A stretch of DNA of 64,000 bases from Pleurotus djamor (lineage: Eukaryota; Basidiomycota; Agaricomycetes; Agaricales; Pleurotaceae). A model generated the notes under the pieces. That model searched no databases. It saw only the letters and a list, made by a program, of their open reading frames with translations, and was not told the origin of the DNA. Shown in pieces: positions 12,368-24,103 of this stretch (its first letter is position 1; the number at the start of each line of letters is the position of its first letter). Made by a program: the position numbers and the translations under genes. The stretch covers positions 37,658 to 101,657 of the forward strand of contig JAPEVF010000068.1 in NCBI GenBank assembly GCA_029747585.1, given 5' to 3'.

Positions 12368-12631
12368 TGATTTTATCAGTATTCGTTCAGTCTAATCTGT
12401 CTAATAGTGTATATTAGGCCCGCTTAATCATTTTCGGAGTGGATGTGTATAGATATCTTGAATTAGAATTTATTCTTGAGTCGCTGAGGCCTTCATCAAC
12501 CCTCAACAAGTGAACTTCGCAAGAACATATGTGTAGACCAGGGTTGCGATGCGGGTACAATTAAGTACATGATGATGCAGTCACGAACAATAAATACTTC
12601 TAGGATTCTATGGGGTATAGTGACTGGACAT

Positions 12632-13979
12632 TCAAACAACTGAGAAAGCCGATCCACCAGCTTTTGCATCAAGCTCGATAACAGCGTCCAATCCTACAGT
12701 GACGGCAAGGGTGAGCCCAGAATCTTCGACTCGGACAGAACAGCACACTCACCCATGACTTTGAAGAAGGCTTTCGGATCCATTCCTTGCGCAGACACGA
12801 AATCCGTACCGGTCTTCTTCAGCGACTGCATGGCAGCGCGGCATGCATGAACCATAGCGACACATGAGACCAAAGAGAAGACTACACAGAGTCAAAAAAG
12901 AGACAAGTCAATATCCAATGAATCGCCTTCCCCCAATATGCGACTTACTGATAATCTTAGCACCCATCTGCTCGGCCTCTTTAAAGGTGAATGGTGGAGT
13001 CAGACCCCCCGATATAACGTTGACAAGCACTGGTTTGGGAGCAAGTGCAGCGACGGTAGATTCCAAGAGATCCTTGGATTTAACGCCTTCGATGAAGCAG
13101 ACATCAGCGCCTGCAGCTGCTGCGAGCTTGAGACGCTCGATGGCCTCTTCCATGCCTAGCACCTGAGCCGAATCCGTTCGTCCAATAATGACCTAGATAA
13201 ATCGCAAGGCTCTGTGTCAGTATTACGATAGTGACTCGTAAAAGGTAGACAACTCACAAAATCAGATCCTCCTGGGATTGCATCTCTAGCAAGTACCGCT
13301 GCCCGAATGCGAGTGATGAATTCCTCCCGAGAAACTACTTGCTTGCCGAGTAAATGACCACATCGCTTGGTTTGTACCTGATCTTCAATGTGTAGACCAG
13401 CGACGCCCGATTTAGCGTATTGAGTGACCGTCCGTGCGACCATTGCGGGTCCACCAAAGCCAGTATCAGCGTCGGCAATGACAGGGCAAGTAGGATCGAT
13501 GCTGCAGACCATTTGAGCCGACTGTATGTGGATCACGATCATTTCATTATTATCAAACATGCGTTAAGATGGTTGAAAGGCTCACCTCGACAAAGTCGTT
13601 CATCGTTGCGATAGCTAGATCGGGCTGACCTAGACGAGAAGCAGTCGTAGCGGCACCAGATTGGTAGAGGCAGTCGAAACCAGCTTCGAGTGCACATCGG
13701 GCACTAATTCCATCGCAGATACCAGGGGCAACCTAGATTATCTGTTGGCAAGAATAGAGGGCAATTTGAACTTGGAAATCTTACGACAATCCCTGGTCGG
13801 GCGAGCATTTGCCTCAAGCGAGTGGCTGGGTTGTTTGACAAAGGCCCTTCAAGGTAGTTCTTGGCGTCGAGACGGGGATTGTTGTAAACACTATCGGAGT
13901 CAAGGTAGGGAATGAACGGCGAAGCCTTGGTAGAGGCTTCTGAAGACGAGGTCTTTGAGTAGAATTCAACGCCAGGCAT
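12632..13979 (-). CDS. isocitrate lyase/PEP mutase family enzyme, oxaloacetate hydrolase-like
   Basis: Carbon-carbon (or carbon-phosphorus) lyase of the ICL/PEP mutase superfamily. Visible: MLARPGIVVAPGICDGISAR, YQSGAATTASRLGQPDLAI, the metal-site VIADADTGFGGP, HIEDQVQTKRCGHLLGK with the catalytic loop cysteine, then FVIIGRTDS, GADVCFIEGV, and VNVISGGLTPPF. The last exon GLDAVIELDAKAGGSAFSVV is spliced with a GT-AG intron. The closest fungal groups split oxaloacetate to oxalate and acetate, or act on 2-methylisocitrate or dimethylmalate. The sequence alone does not let me choose, and the deciding residue was not aligned. The start is MPGVEF; an in-frame Met at 14051 would add 24 residues. Confidence 0.82.
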
Positions 13980-14051
13980 GTTTAGGAGGAAGGTTTGAAA
14001 GCGTGGATGGCTTGAAAGGAGAGTTTGAGAGGTAGGATGCTGTCGAAACAT

Positions 14052-15023
14052 CTCATAACATGTTAGTATTTATACGAGATGGTAGCAGAGATATTCTGGT
14101 GATGGTTTGGAGCCCCCGCTGGTCACGGCCAAGACAGGAGGCTACAATGTTAACGAATGTTAACGGACGACATGACGGGGAATCAAGTAGCGGAACTCAA
14201 GCGGAGTCCCCGCGACCGACGGGCTGTAAGCCTGCATGCATCATTGGTGGAATGTGGCATAGCCGTTGTCGACAACCGCTTCGAGACGTTGTTACACTTA
14301 ACCGAAGTCACGGAAGTCCAAAACTTTAGGATATGTTAAGAGCTGGCGTATTGGCGAAGTAATTATAGCCTTCGTTGTATCATAATCGCTTGAGGTCGAG
14401 TTCGTAAAGTATCTTCGAGGCAGCAGCGAAATTCTCGGAGGCGTACTGAAGTCTCCAACAGACGGCAAGGACACCGAGTCGTTCCTCCTGCTGTCGGACA
14501 ATAGAAACTGACGTTGCTTAGACTCTGTATAAAACACTTTGTGTGCCGAATTGTCGTGCCGGTGGCTAGTGATTCGCCGAAGGCGTGCCCCCGTCTAGTT
14601 GAAGAAGCGAGCGGCTGGCAACCGAAAGGATGTCAAACGGAGAGTGTACCTAGGAAAGAAAGAACGGGTAGTATCTCCTCCTGCGGTGACTACTCTCTTC
14701 GTGCAGATCGCTGCAAGTGTTAAGGAATGCCGTTCATGTGCCGTACGACAGTGATTGTCTTCGTCATTCCATGAGTGCGGTCATTGACCGAGCGGGAGGC
14801 CATCATTTTCCAGCCGTCAGGGAAGGGTGTTCTGCTGCAGCTCTCCGTAAAAGATGTTCTGACTTGTTCTCATATCGATGTGCCAGAGTGATTTTCCAGA
14901 GGTGGGATTAAGAGCGGCAAGTAGTGACCGCCGCAGAGTGGGTTGGTTAAGGTACAATGGGTAAATAAGCCAGCATTTGCGAGGCCAAGCTCTAAGAAGT
15001 TACACCAGCAAACGGCCAGAGGG
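14052..15023. other. intergenic stretch without recognised gene
   Basis: About 970 bases upstream of the PEP mutase-like gene and downstream of the DUF3128 gene. Short open frames occur on both strands (for example 14298-14537 minus) but none resembles a known protein or has convincing splice partners. Confidence 0.5.
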
Positions 15024-15527
15024 TCATTGAATCATACCGGGTTCCTTTTGGGCTTCTCCGTTTGATAGCGGGACGGGGTAGTTTGTCAATGGCTCCCTGT
15101 CCAAGTTGGTTCAATCAAGGGGACTCTTTGTAAAGTTAAAGCTGACTTACGTTCTGATTTCCCATACATCTTCACTACTTTTCGTCATCCTACGCTTTGC
15201 CCACCATTCGGCGCGTCTCTTGATCCAAGCGTCGCGTTTCTCCTCCGGGTGCATCATTTTCATTGTTAGGCAGAACTTGAAGTCTTCAAGCTTCTCTCCG
15301 CAGGTCGACATATGGCCAAATCGATACAGTGACTTGACTTGTGTCCGAATTGCTGATGCGAATATGAGTGGTTGTAGGTGGTATCACTCACGAGGCCACG
15401 CACCGTTGCACGACAAGTAGACGTCAAACAAATTCATGCACCCTGGTATATCTTCTGCACTTGGGTATACTTTTCGAAGATACTCTTCTTCTTGCTTGAC
15501 GGCATCGTGGAACGCGGCGTTGGCCAT
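15024..15527 (-). CDS. small DUF3128 (Emi1-like) protein
   Basis: Small cysteine-bearing protein of the DUF3128/EMI1 family. Three exons join as MANAAFHDAVKQEEEYL..., then VKSLYRFGHMSTCGEKLEDF, then TEPLTNYPVPLSNGEAQ, ending EPGMIQ. The two introns are GT-AG (about 66 and 54 bases). Cysteines in CMNLFDVYLSC and in STCGEKLEDFKFC form twin CX9C-like pairs, a pattern found in proteins of the mitochondrial intermembrane space. The family's biochemical role is poorly defined; the yeast relative was named for early meiotic induction. It is head-to-head with eIF3j across 198 bases. The gene is too broken by introns to appear as one open frame. Confidence 0.8.
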
Positions 15528-15725
15528 ACTGACAATACGACTTCAATGAAAGGGATTTCTTGGGCGTTTATTCGGTGGGATAAGCGCTCATGTGATTGAT
15601 GATTATCAAGATTCGAAGCGCCGAAGACAATGCCTCAAATTTGCTACCGCCAACATCATCGTACCTGTCCTGGGTTGAACTTGCCACCTACGCTTCACAA
15701 ATCTACTAGATACTAGACGATTTCA
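15528..15725. promoter_or_regulatory. 198-bp bidirectional promoter (DUF3128 / eIF3j)
   Basis: Start codons of two divergent genes are separated by 198 bases, so the two core promoters must overlap or abut here. No TATA box is obvious, which fits housekeeping genes. Confidence 0.6.
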
Positions 15726-16718
15726 ATGTCTGACTGGGGTGAGCACTCCTGTTACTCTTGACATCCTGTGAGTTGACTTACCAACCAGATTTGGTGTGGC
15801 TTGACATTTGCAGAAGAATCTGAGGAAGAGAAGACGACGAAGAAGCCCGTCGTGGTCAAGAAACCAAACAAATGGGATGGAGAGGATGAGGAAGAGGATG
15901 GCCCTGCTGTAAGTCATCGATGGTCTTTTCTTCGTGTCTATGATTGCCTGATCGGTGTGATCGTAATAGAGTGATTGGGAAGAGTCATCCGAAGAGGAGG
16001 AGGAAGAGAAGCCCGCCCCCGTCGCTCCCCCAAAAAAGAAGGGTACTTTGAAAGCGAAGCTTGCTGAGAAAGAGGCGGCAAAGGCTCTGGCCAAAGCTTC
16101 CGGTGACCTTGATTACGATTCCGACGAAGTTTTGGACCCCCGAGAGAAGGCTAAGAGGGACAAGGAACGCGAGCTTAACTCAGATCTCAACAATGCAGCG
16201 GAACTCTTTGGAGCTGCGGCTATCGGAGGTAATTACATTCAATCTGAACACCGCGACACAAAAGTGTAATAACATTGACCTCACCATAGGCACATCTTCG
16301 TCCGAGCTTGACTCTCTCATATCTTTCCAACCTCGCACGAAAGAAGACTTCCAGAAACTTTCCTCTCAGATCATCGAATTTATCATTAAGCGACATCAGA
16401 ATAAGCCTCTATACGCAGCCTTTGTCGAGCATCACGTGCGGGAGCTTTCTCTACCACTGAAGGACGTCGAAGTTAGAAAAGCCGCTAGTGGTCTCACCGT
16501 ATTGGCGAATGAAAAGCAGAAGGAACAAAGAGATAAAGCCAGTGGTAAGAAGAAACCCAAAGGTGCTGCTAAGCCAGCGTTGGGGGCTGCGAAATCGTCC
16601 AACAAGTATGTGCATGATCTCTATCTCCCCACAGCTGCTCATTTTTTCTAGGGTTGACACCAGCCTATATGACGAATCTTTGGATGACTTTGGTAACAAT
16701 GCAGACGACTTCATGTAG
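15726..16718 (+). CDS. HCR1: translation initiation factor eIF3 subunit j
   Basis: Loosely bound eIF3 subunit that acts at the ribosomal decoding site and in 40S recycling. The protein begins MSDW, continues after an intron with EESEEEKTTKKP, and has the family's acidic N-terminus with repeated tryptophans (KPNKWDGEDEEED, SDWEESSEEEEEEK). Then come a Lys/Ala-rich coiled coil (KAKLAEKEAAKALAKAS, DPREKAKRDKEREL) and the conserved helical core (FQPRTKEDFQKLSSQIIEFI). It ends with the typical DESLDDFGNNADDFM. About four introns. Length near 250 residues is normal. Divergent partner of the DUF3128 gene. Confidence 0.9.
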
Positions 16719-17309
16719 ACTATGTACTCGGCGATCATCTTCTAATGCCCACTTTCTAACTTTGGGAAAACTTTCACGGAACTTTGCGTCATCGATCTCG
16801 TTGAACCCTAATGTGTGAATGCTTCGATGCTTCATTGACCGGCTGAACGGTGCACCAACCCAAGTACGTACATCGATCTCACGGAACCTACTTGGCGTGT
16901 CCTCACTATCCACATCCAGCGAACGTTCAAGCTCCCACAAAGTCGTTTTAAACGTTCATGCGGCGTTCTTGCTAACGGAATGCCGTACTCGATTGATGAA
17001 TTTTGCCACTTGGTGGTTTGGGCAACGGGCTACCTGGCCTCTCTCACCGTTTACTAGGCCCTCTCCATTACTCTTTCTTGGTATACGGTATACGCAGCCG
17101 ATATGCTTCTTTCAGCTCTACGGGCTGCCCGGTTTTATCGGCGGCCACTTCCCTTCCAGGTTGTTTCAGCGCTGATCACATGGAATTAAGGCGAGGGTTA
17201 TCCTGCTCATCTAGGATAACCAATGTCAACCTTGGCACGATGTTTGTGCGCCGTTTTACTTGCCAATAATATGCCTCCCCTACTTGGGTGACCTCTATCT
17301 TCAACCGTC
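16719..17309. other. intergenic stretch, no gene recognised
   Basis: About 590 bases between eIF3j and the membrane protein gene. Open frames overlap each other in several phases without any known similarity; probably the 3' end of eIF3j and the promoter of the next gene. Confidence 0.5.
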
Positions 17310-19053
17310 ATGTCTTCCAAGCCCTTCTTCGCGAAGCGTCACTTTGTCCTCGTCGGCGTCGCATCGACAACTGTCTTGGTCGCGTTCAGCCTCCTTTGGG
17401 GTTCACCTATCCACAGTCGATCTGCTACACAGTTCGGCGTCCCCAACGACTTCCACGACAACTCATGCTCGGCTACCACTGGGCTTCCTGCAGATGTGGC
17501 CCTTGCGACACAGCCAATACGACATCGGAACATCGCGATAGCATCCACGTTTGGCTTCCACCACGATGTTTACCTCGCCTTGGCTTGGACAATGGAACGA
17601 GTCATGAATAAGCATGGGAAGCTGCAGGTCTACGCAAATTTACCGTTTGCATACGCTTTCCAAGATATCGTGGACCAATTGGGACTCTACCACGGGGAAG
17701 TCAAACCGACACCAGAATTAATTCCAGCCATGAAGGAACTGGGAGGCGATGGTGGGGGAATAGATATGCTTATCTTAGGGACGTGTGAAGTCGAGTGCGT
17801 CTTCCTTCTTTCCTTGCAGTTCTTCTAGCTTAACCTCCCAGGTAGCTTGCGCGGTGATTGGCACGAGCAGTTGTTAGCGGCCTGGGACGCCCGTGACAAG
17901 GATCACAAGTTCACACTTGTTTGCATCGTTCATCATGTTCTTGAGTAAGCCTTGCTATTTTTGTTCACGGCGAAGTACTAAAATAAGTGTAGCAAAGGGT
18001 GGCAGCCCCATATCGCAGATTGGGCACGTCGAGGCGCCCTTCGTCTGTTACCTATATCTTCTCAGTAAGTAGATATTCAATCCGTATTTAACGACCGGGT
18101 TCTAACACACCTACTACATAGCGTCGCTGCTGGCTTCAGACACTCGTTTGATGAATCGGCGGATTCCACTGACCCATCAATACGGCATGCCGGCTACGAG
18201 TACATCCCAATCGACATTCATATACCCATTTTGGATCTTCCAAACCTTCCTGACCGTAATGACGACAAAACGTTGTCCAAAGCCGTGATCCAAGGATCCT
18301 TCAGCCTTGACCGTCGTGATTATATCCATTTGTTTGAGGACTTGAAGCGGTCTTTAGCAGGTGCGAAGTTACATCATTGGTAACGCTTATTACATCCCCC
18401 AACCTTTTGTTCTCCAGAAGATCCTCTGGCGTGGGGTTATCTTCCCTTGGACTCGCAAACGTCATACGTCGCGAATCCCTTAGACCCAAGTCCCTTTCAC
18501 CTTTTTTTTGGTTGGATCTGGGACCATCGACGTGCCCAAAGAGCTGGTCAATATCATCAGCGTCCATGTCAACCTGGATTACTCAGATTTCTATGATCTA
18601 ATGGCACGCATGGACATATGTGTTCCCGCATTCGCTAAGAATGGGTACTTTGAACACCAAGCTAGTTCAACTTTCGTCATGGCTCTTGAGTGTGATGTGC
18701 GCGTCTTATTCCATCTCAGATAAGCTCTGACATCTGACAATGAATTCACGCTCGCTTAGGTGCCGATACTGGTGACAAAACGGATGCGTAGGTCGTATGC
18801 ATACGCTGATGATGATCGGGTCGTAATCACCAGACCAGCGGCCCTTCGTGAAATTGAAGTCCTCAAAGCGTTGCGAACTAGAAATACCACGGCCATCCAA
18901 GATTATCTACATCTTCCTGGACACGCCAGAGATGGTATCCACCGGCTGGAAAAGAACGGCTGGGTTCGGCAAAAGAGTGGTTTTCTGAAGTTCAAGCAAG
19001 ATATTTGGCGTAGGAATGAGGTAGTCGTCCATAAATTGCTGCGAGATTTGTAA
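17310..19053 (+). CDS. type II membrane protein, possible glycosyltransferase
   Basis: I do not recognise a named family. The protein starts MSSKPFFAKRHFVLVGVAST with a single membrane segment at residues ~12-30 and a large C-terminal part, which is a Golgi-type topology. Notable blocks are IAIASTFGFHHDVYLALAWT (resembling the N-terminal Rossmann edge of GT-B transferases), FTLVCIVHHVLE, GYEYIPIDIHIPILDLPNLP, and a C-terminal half with MARMDICVPAFAKNGYFEHQASST, recalling the donor-site region of GT-B enzymes. About five introns; one uses acceptor CCAGGTAG to give DLRGDWHEQ. The transferase idea is inference from topology and these local patterns only. It lies just before the first histidine acid phosphatase on the same strand. 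Confidence 0.65.
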
Positions 19054-19664
19054 CTTTGGCACTACGCATTAGCAACTAGGTGTTTTCATGAGCACGCCCA
19101 ATGTGACATGCTCCCGTCCCTGAGTTAGGTACCTTCGGAACCAAAGCGAAAATCATCCGCGCCAAATCTTCGAACAAGACGTTCTTATACCACCTTCTCG
19201 AATACTTCGTCTGTCGTTCCTAAGCGGCTGACCAGCCGGACCCCTTCTTCATCACCCAAGTGAGTGCTACTTGACATCGATCAGGCATTTGCGTCTAACT
19301 TATTTTGTCCGATGACGACGCGTTAGTAGTTTGTTTTGTTGCGTAGATGCATATGGCTTTGGCACTGACTAGCTGTACCATGAGTTAGTCTGCTCACAAT
19401 AACATGTCGGAGGGCCCCAGCCATCTCTGTGACCGATTGCGACCTCTCATGGCCTCGCAATCGAGTGTCGAGCAGCTAGTTTCCCCTCTGGTGGTTCTAG
19501 GACATGCGCTAGGGACGCCCTCAGAACTCCACCTTCCCTAGAGCACTAGGCACGACGTCGGGAATCAAATATCAGATGTCTTGACCATGGCTTCGACCTT
19601 TTAAACCACCCGTANTTTTTGGTCGTGTGCCAGGAATTCTTGCTTCCGTGGGTCACCTTGCAAG
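19054..19664. other. intergenic promoter stretch before phosphatase 1
   Basis: About 610 bases, no gene seen. It contains one undetermined base beside a T run at 19615. Confidence 0.5.
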
Positions 19665-21403
19665 ATGTTCTCTCGGTTATTCGCCCTCGTTCTCACNTTT
19701 TTTGACACTTGCTTCTGCAAGCCGTCTCCCTGCGCCCGACCTGGGAAAGCTGAACAGGATGAGTACCGTCGCGCCATATCACAAAGCACCTAAAGCTCCT
19801 GGCGTGAAGGAGAAGCTTCCGAATGATTGCAAAGTGGACAAAGTTATGTATGTGAGTAAGATTCTGTTTTTCTCCAGGCCAACGAACGCTCAATGTCTCC
19901 TTCGATGCTAGCTGAGCCGTCACGGTAGCCGCAATCCTGGATACGAAGGCGCGTATATCACGGACATGGTCAATAAGGTTACCCAGGCCCAAGATGCCAT
20001 CGCGAACCAGCATCTCCCGAGGAAGTTGAAATTCTTGAAAGGCTACACCTCTCACTTGGAAGCGGAGAGTCTGCTTCAAATGGGTAGAGACCAAATGATT
20101 CACCATGGAAAAGAGTCCGTTGATATTTGCCCCGGATGTTTTGTCCTTGCTAACAGGTTCATACAGGTTCCGCAAGAACTATCCTCATTTCTCCTTTGAC
20201 AAGTTCGTGACCTCGGCGTCGGATAGGGTACAACTCTAGTTGAGCGGCGTCACGAACACTCGCCTGATTGCTTTTCAACTAGGTCATCGAATCGGCTTCG
20301 TACTTCGGCAAAGGGTACTTTGGGTCGACATGGGATAACCCTTCCTTCATAACATCCATCCCGGTGAACAGCGACACACCATCGCGACTCACTCCCTACG
20401 CAGTTTGTCCCAGCCGTACCTTTGAACACAGTGACTTGGTCAGTCTCTTCATATATACACCTCACCATTTCTCTCAAGCAGAGTCAATCTTCAGGATAGC
20501 GGTGCATACCGAGATGTGTTTGCGCCGCCGATCACGCAACGGCTTAACTCCCAAGTCCCTGGGCTGAATTTCACTGACCGAGAGACTGTTGGAGCGTTCT
20601 ACGCTTGCGCTTTTGACTACGCCGCCCACACCGTCTCACCTTGGTGTGATGTTTTCTCTTCAAACGAATTCAAGCAATTTGAGTGCGTATTTATCCTTCC
20701 AATAACGTTGATACGCAGCGTGGCTAAATCTTAATGTGTGTATAGATACTATATGGATATCAGCACTGCTGCTGCTTGGGGGTCACGTCACCCGAACGAC
20801 GTTGGCCGTGTCATGGGCTCGATCTATGTCAAAACTTTGATTGAACGGTAAGTATATCCAGCTGTGTAGTCTGCCTTTAATAACCGATGACATTGAAGGT
20901 TCTCGGAACCGGGTACCCAGAAGAAAGCTTATACAGAGTTTGGGCACGACGCGTCTATCACGCCTATCATGACGGCGATGGGGCTAGCCGTGTATGTTCC
21001 TTTCTCTCCCTACGCCATCACTTCAGACATTGAACCCTCGTTCAGAGACGTTCCACCTATTTCGAACCAGCAGATAACACCAAACAGAAAATTCAAGAGC
21101 TCAAACATGGTTCCCTTCGCTGCCCAAATGGTCTTTGAACGATTCAGTTGCTCTAGATCGTAAGTTGCCTTATATTCGCATGCCCCGCCATTTTTCATCA
21201 TCTCTCTCTTTAGCTTCGATGGCCCCCAAATTCGCCTTATACTCAACGAGGCTACATACCCTCTTGCTACGTGTGCTCAGTCCAGAGATGACCGGAAATA
21301 CGGCACCTGCTCGTTTGCGAGCTTTGTTGCTTCCAACGCGTTTAGCACGGGGATTGAGTACGGAGATTCGCAGTGGGTGGCTACATGTGGTTTACCTGCT
21401 TAG
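19665..21403 (+). CDS. secreted histidine acid phosphatase 1 (phytase/MINPP-like)
   Basis: Histidine acid phosphatase of the branch that includes phytases and multiple inositol polyphosphate phosphatase. The catalytic RHGSRNP follows an intron after KVMY; the distal proton-donor motif is EFGHDASIT. Other landmarks are YHKAPKAPGVKEKLPNDC, VIESASYFGKGYFG, CAFDYAAHTVSPWCDVF, and QIRLILNEATYPL; it ends WVATCGLPA. The signal peptide reads MFSRLFALVLT then FLTLASAS only if the undetermined base at 19697, which abuts a T run, is not counted. With it counted the frame breaks, so I treat it as a spurious insertion rather than a mutation. Substrate is inferred from family only. Paralogues lie at 43.2-45.2 and 51.6-53.4 kb. 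Confidence 0.87.
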
Positions 21404-21671
21404 TCCTACCTTTTACATTCCTTCGAACTATACAAATACAATAGTATCTTACATTCAAGGTCCCGATTACCCCATTCAACTCCATGAGCCACATTCGACC
21501 AGACGTGAGCCTTCTGAGAATCTGAGTCCCCCTTGAAATTGCCCCATATCTCCTATTTTTACACATGCCTCTTACGTCAGCAACGTCGCGTAGCTTCCAC
21601 TGAACCGAGAAGCAGCGAACGATCATCGTCTCCCTTCCAACACTACTTCGACTTGTTATTTCGCAACAACC

Positions 21672-22857
21672 ATGGATATTGTGGATTCAATGCTAGACCT
21701 TATGAGGCGCCTGCCTCCTACACGTATAGAAGAAAATGTGGCGGCACTGGTGGACATCTGTCCAGATTATGCTGACGATCTGCTGGGCAGTGTCGATCAG
21801 CCGCTGAAAATCAAGACAGACAGAGCGACTGGAAGAGAGTATTTGGCTTGCGATTACAATCGCGACGGGGACAGCTTTCGGTACGTTAAAGCGAGTTGGG
21901 ACCTTTGCTACTTGACCTAAATGGAATGCCTAGATCACCTTGGTCCAATGAATATGATCCACCTCTGCACGATGGCACGATCCCTACGCCGAAGCTACGA
22001 AAGATTGAGATAGCTGCTAATGAGGCTTTCGACACCTACCGCGAAATGTTCGCCTAAACTATAGTCTGATCAGCCTATTTTTGGTGACGCGTTTTGGCTG
22101 CAGGTACTATGAAGGTGGGGTGTCCTCGGTGTATCTATGGGACCTAGACGATGGGGGCTTTGCTGGCGTAGTGTTGTTGAAGAAAGGTCGGCTTGTCTTC
22201 ACGACCTTATCGTTTCAGGACAACTTACCGCATGCCAGTGATAACACCCGTGACTAGCACCGAACCATCGGGATCTTGGGACTCCATCCATGTCTTTGAA
22301 ACCGCCGAGCGCGGTAGACAAGCTCATTACAAATTAACCTCAACCATCATGCTTCAGCTTGTCAATCGAAGTGCCTCTGACAATGACGGTGCTAAGGGTT
22401 CGACGACACCTATCCAGAAAGGTGGCGACGGCCGTAAGAAGGAGGGTGAACTCAGTCTGAGTGGAAGTATGACCAGACAGGTATGTGCGGATAATTGTGT
22501 TCGATGTTGACATGCTGACATGATCGTCTGATGTGATCAATCCCGCCACTTCCTCATTGACGTTTCGCGGCTTTCGCTTTACAGGTAGAACAAGATTGGC
22601 CACTGCAGGATGCTTCGTCGCATATATCAAACACTGGTAAGATGATTGAGGAAATGGAAATAAAAATGCGAAATCTTCTACAGGAGGTGTGTTGCTATCT
22701 CCCTGAATCTGGATGGCGTGCATCAATCTGACCTTGCCAGGTTTATTTCGGCAAAACGCGAGATATCGTATATGACCTACGAAGCATCGACGACCTGGAA
22801 AGAGCACGTCGTCAGCGAGAATTGCAGAAAGAACTGGTCGGTTTTATCAAGAGATAG
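21672..22857 (+). CDS. CAP2: F-actin-capping protein subunit beta
   Basis: Beta subunit of the heterodimer that caps actin barbed ends. Diagnostic blocks: [80 protein letters not shown], and [10 protein letters not shown]. The C-terminal part reads [32 protein letters not shown] and ends FIKR. An insert rich in Gly/Lys ([18 protein letters not shown]) sits between TIMLQL and the LSGSMTRQ block. About five introns. It is the second gene in a same-strand run after phosphatase 1, with 268 bases between. Confidence 0.92.
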
Positions 22858-23135
22858 TCAATGTCGTCGTTGTTAGTAGTACGTTTATGTGACTTAAGGA
22901 AATGGACATGTTCAGCAATTATTTTTATCCATTAACTTCCGGGAAGTGGCCACCGATCAGGAGAACACGGAGGAGAACGCGGAAGGTCTAACCTCATTTA
23001 CATCATTCAGGGTCGCATTCGGCATACTGAGCTGTGCATTGGCTTTGTCGGTATGCAGCTCGGACAACAGAGTGCAGTTGCTCGACTGCAGAGTGGCCCG
23101 CGTAAACTATGGAATATCGTCAGATACGCTACCCA

Positions 23136-23908
23136 CTATCTCCCCGCGAGTTTGGCATCAGCTACAGGATTTGCGTGTATGGTTATCTGGAGGGTCCCAT
23201 CAACAAAAGCAGGGCGAACAGCAACGCTAGTCTCACGCGTTCTAGTGTAATTTCGTTCAGGGGACGGTTTTTATGATTGACAGGAACGCGTTCCATCGCG
23301 TCTAATGTCGAGTCCGCGCCGTCAATCACCTTGCCAAATATTGTATATTTACCGTCGAGGTGAGGTTGTTTTGAGTAGGTAATGAAGAACTGGGACTTGT
23401 TAGTGTCAGGACCCGAGTTGGCCATTGCAACCATGCCTCGGGCATTAAACTGGAATCCGAGCGTTAGTCGGAAGACTACAAGCGCGTTCGTTGCCCACCT
23501 TCAGCGTGGACCTGATCTCGTCTGCGAAAGGTTTACCCCAAATGCTCTGGCCGCCTTTGCCTGTGCCTGCGGGGTCGCCGGTCTGCACCATGAAGCCTTT
23601 GATGTTACGATGGAAGATACATCCATCGTAGTAGTTTGAGGCACATAAAGCCAAGAAATTCTGCACGAGAGCAGCTTCAGCGAGGCTAATTGCAAAAAGA
23701 CAAGGAAAACGAGGGTACCTCAGCCGTCTTCGGAACTGCCTCACAGAATATTTCAATCTAGCTCAGGGAATTGCCGATTTGTGCCCAAGAAGCTGGCGAC
23801 ATGCAGATTTACTGACCTTCAAGTCTCCATGGGACGTGTGCACTGTTACAGACTACAGAACACAGAGAGTCAGCTATCGTGAAACTCAGGGAATGAGTCG
23901 GTTACCAT
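23136..23908 (-). CDS. PPIL3: cyclophilin, PPIL3-type peptidyl-prolyl isomerase
   Basis: Single-domain cyclophilin of the spliceosome-associated PPIL3 group. Protein: [54 protein letters not shown] (with the FHR arginine of the active site), [34 protein letters not shown], and [15 protein letters not shown]. The last exon gives [16 protein letters not shown]. The first exon is only the ATG (23906-23908), followed at once by a GT donor; the acceptor CTGTAG leads into TCTGTAACAGTG. The length, about 165 residues, is normal. Head-to-head with the G-alpha gene across 195 bases. Confidence 0.9.
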
Positions 23909-24103
23909 CTGATGCGCAGGAAGGAGTGGTCCAGGCAAGGGAGTTGATCAATAGCAAGCGACACTCACGTCCTGTCCAATTTAAACTCAGACAGCTTCCA
24001 CCTTTACCAAATAAATAAATATATTACCCGCCTCGATCTCACTGAAGGATCCGCTCTCTCTCTCCCCTCGCCTCTTCGACCGCAACCACCACCATCCCCC
24101 CTC
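23909..24103. promoter_or_regulatory. 195-bp bidirectional promoter (PPIL3 / G-alpha)
   Basis: The two start codons face away from each other 195 bases apart. The G-alpha side is pyrimidine-rich just before its ATG (CTCTCTCTCTCCCCTCG type), common in basidiomycete leaders. Confidence 0.6.

Noticed and set aside
10352..13979. Secondary-metabolite cluster around the O-methyltransferase
   Set aside because: No polyketide synthase, peptide synthetase, terpene cyclase, P450 or dedicated transporter is visible beside it; neighbours are COQ9 and a central-metabolism-type lyase.
19665..19800. Frameshift pseudogene in phosphatase 1
   Set aside because: The frame break coincides with an undetermined base at a T run; without that base the signal peptide and the rest read normally.
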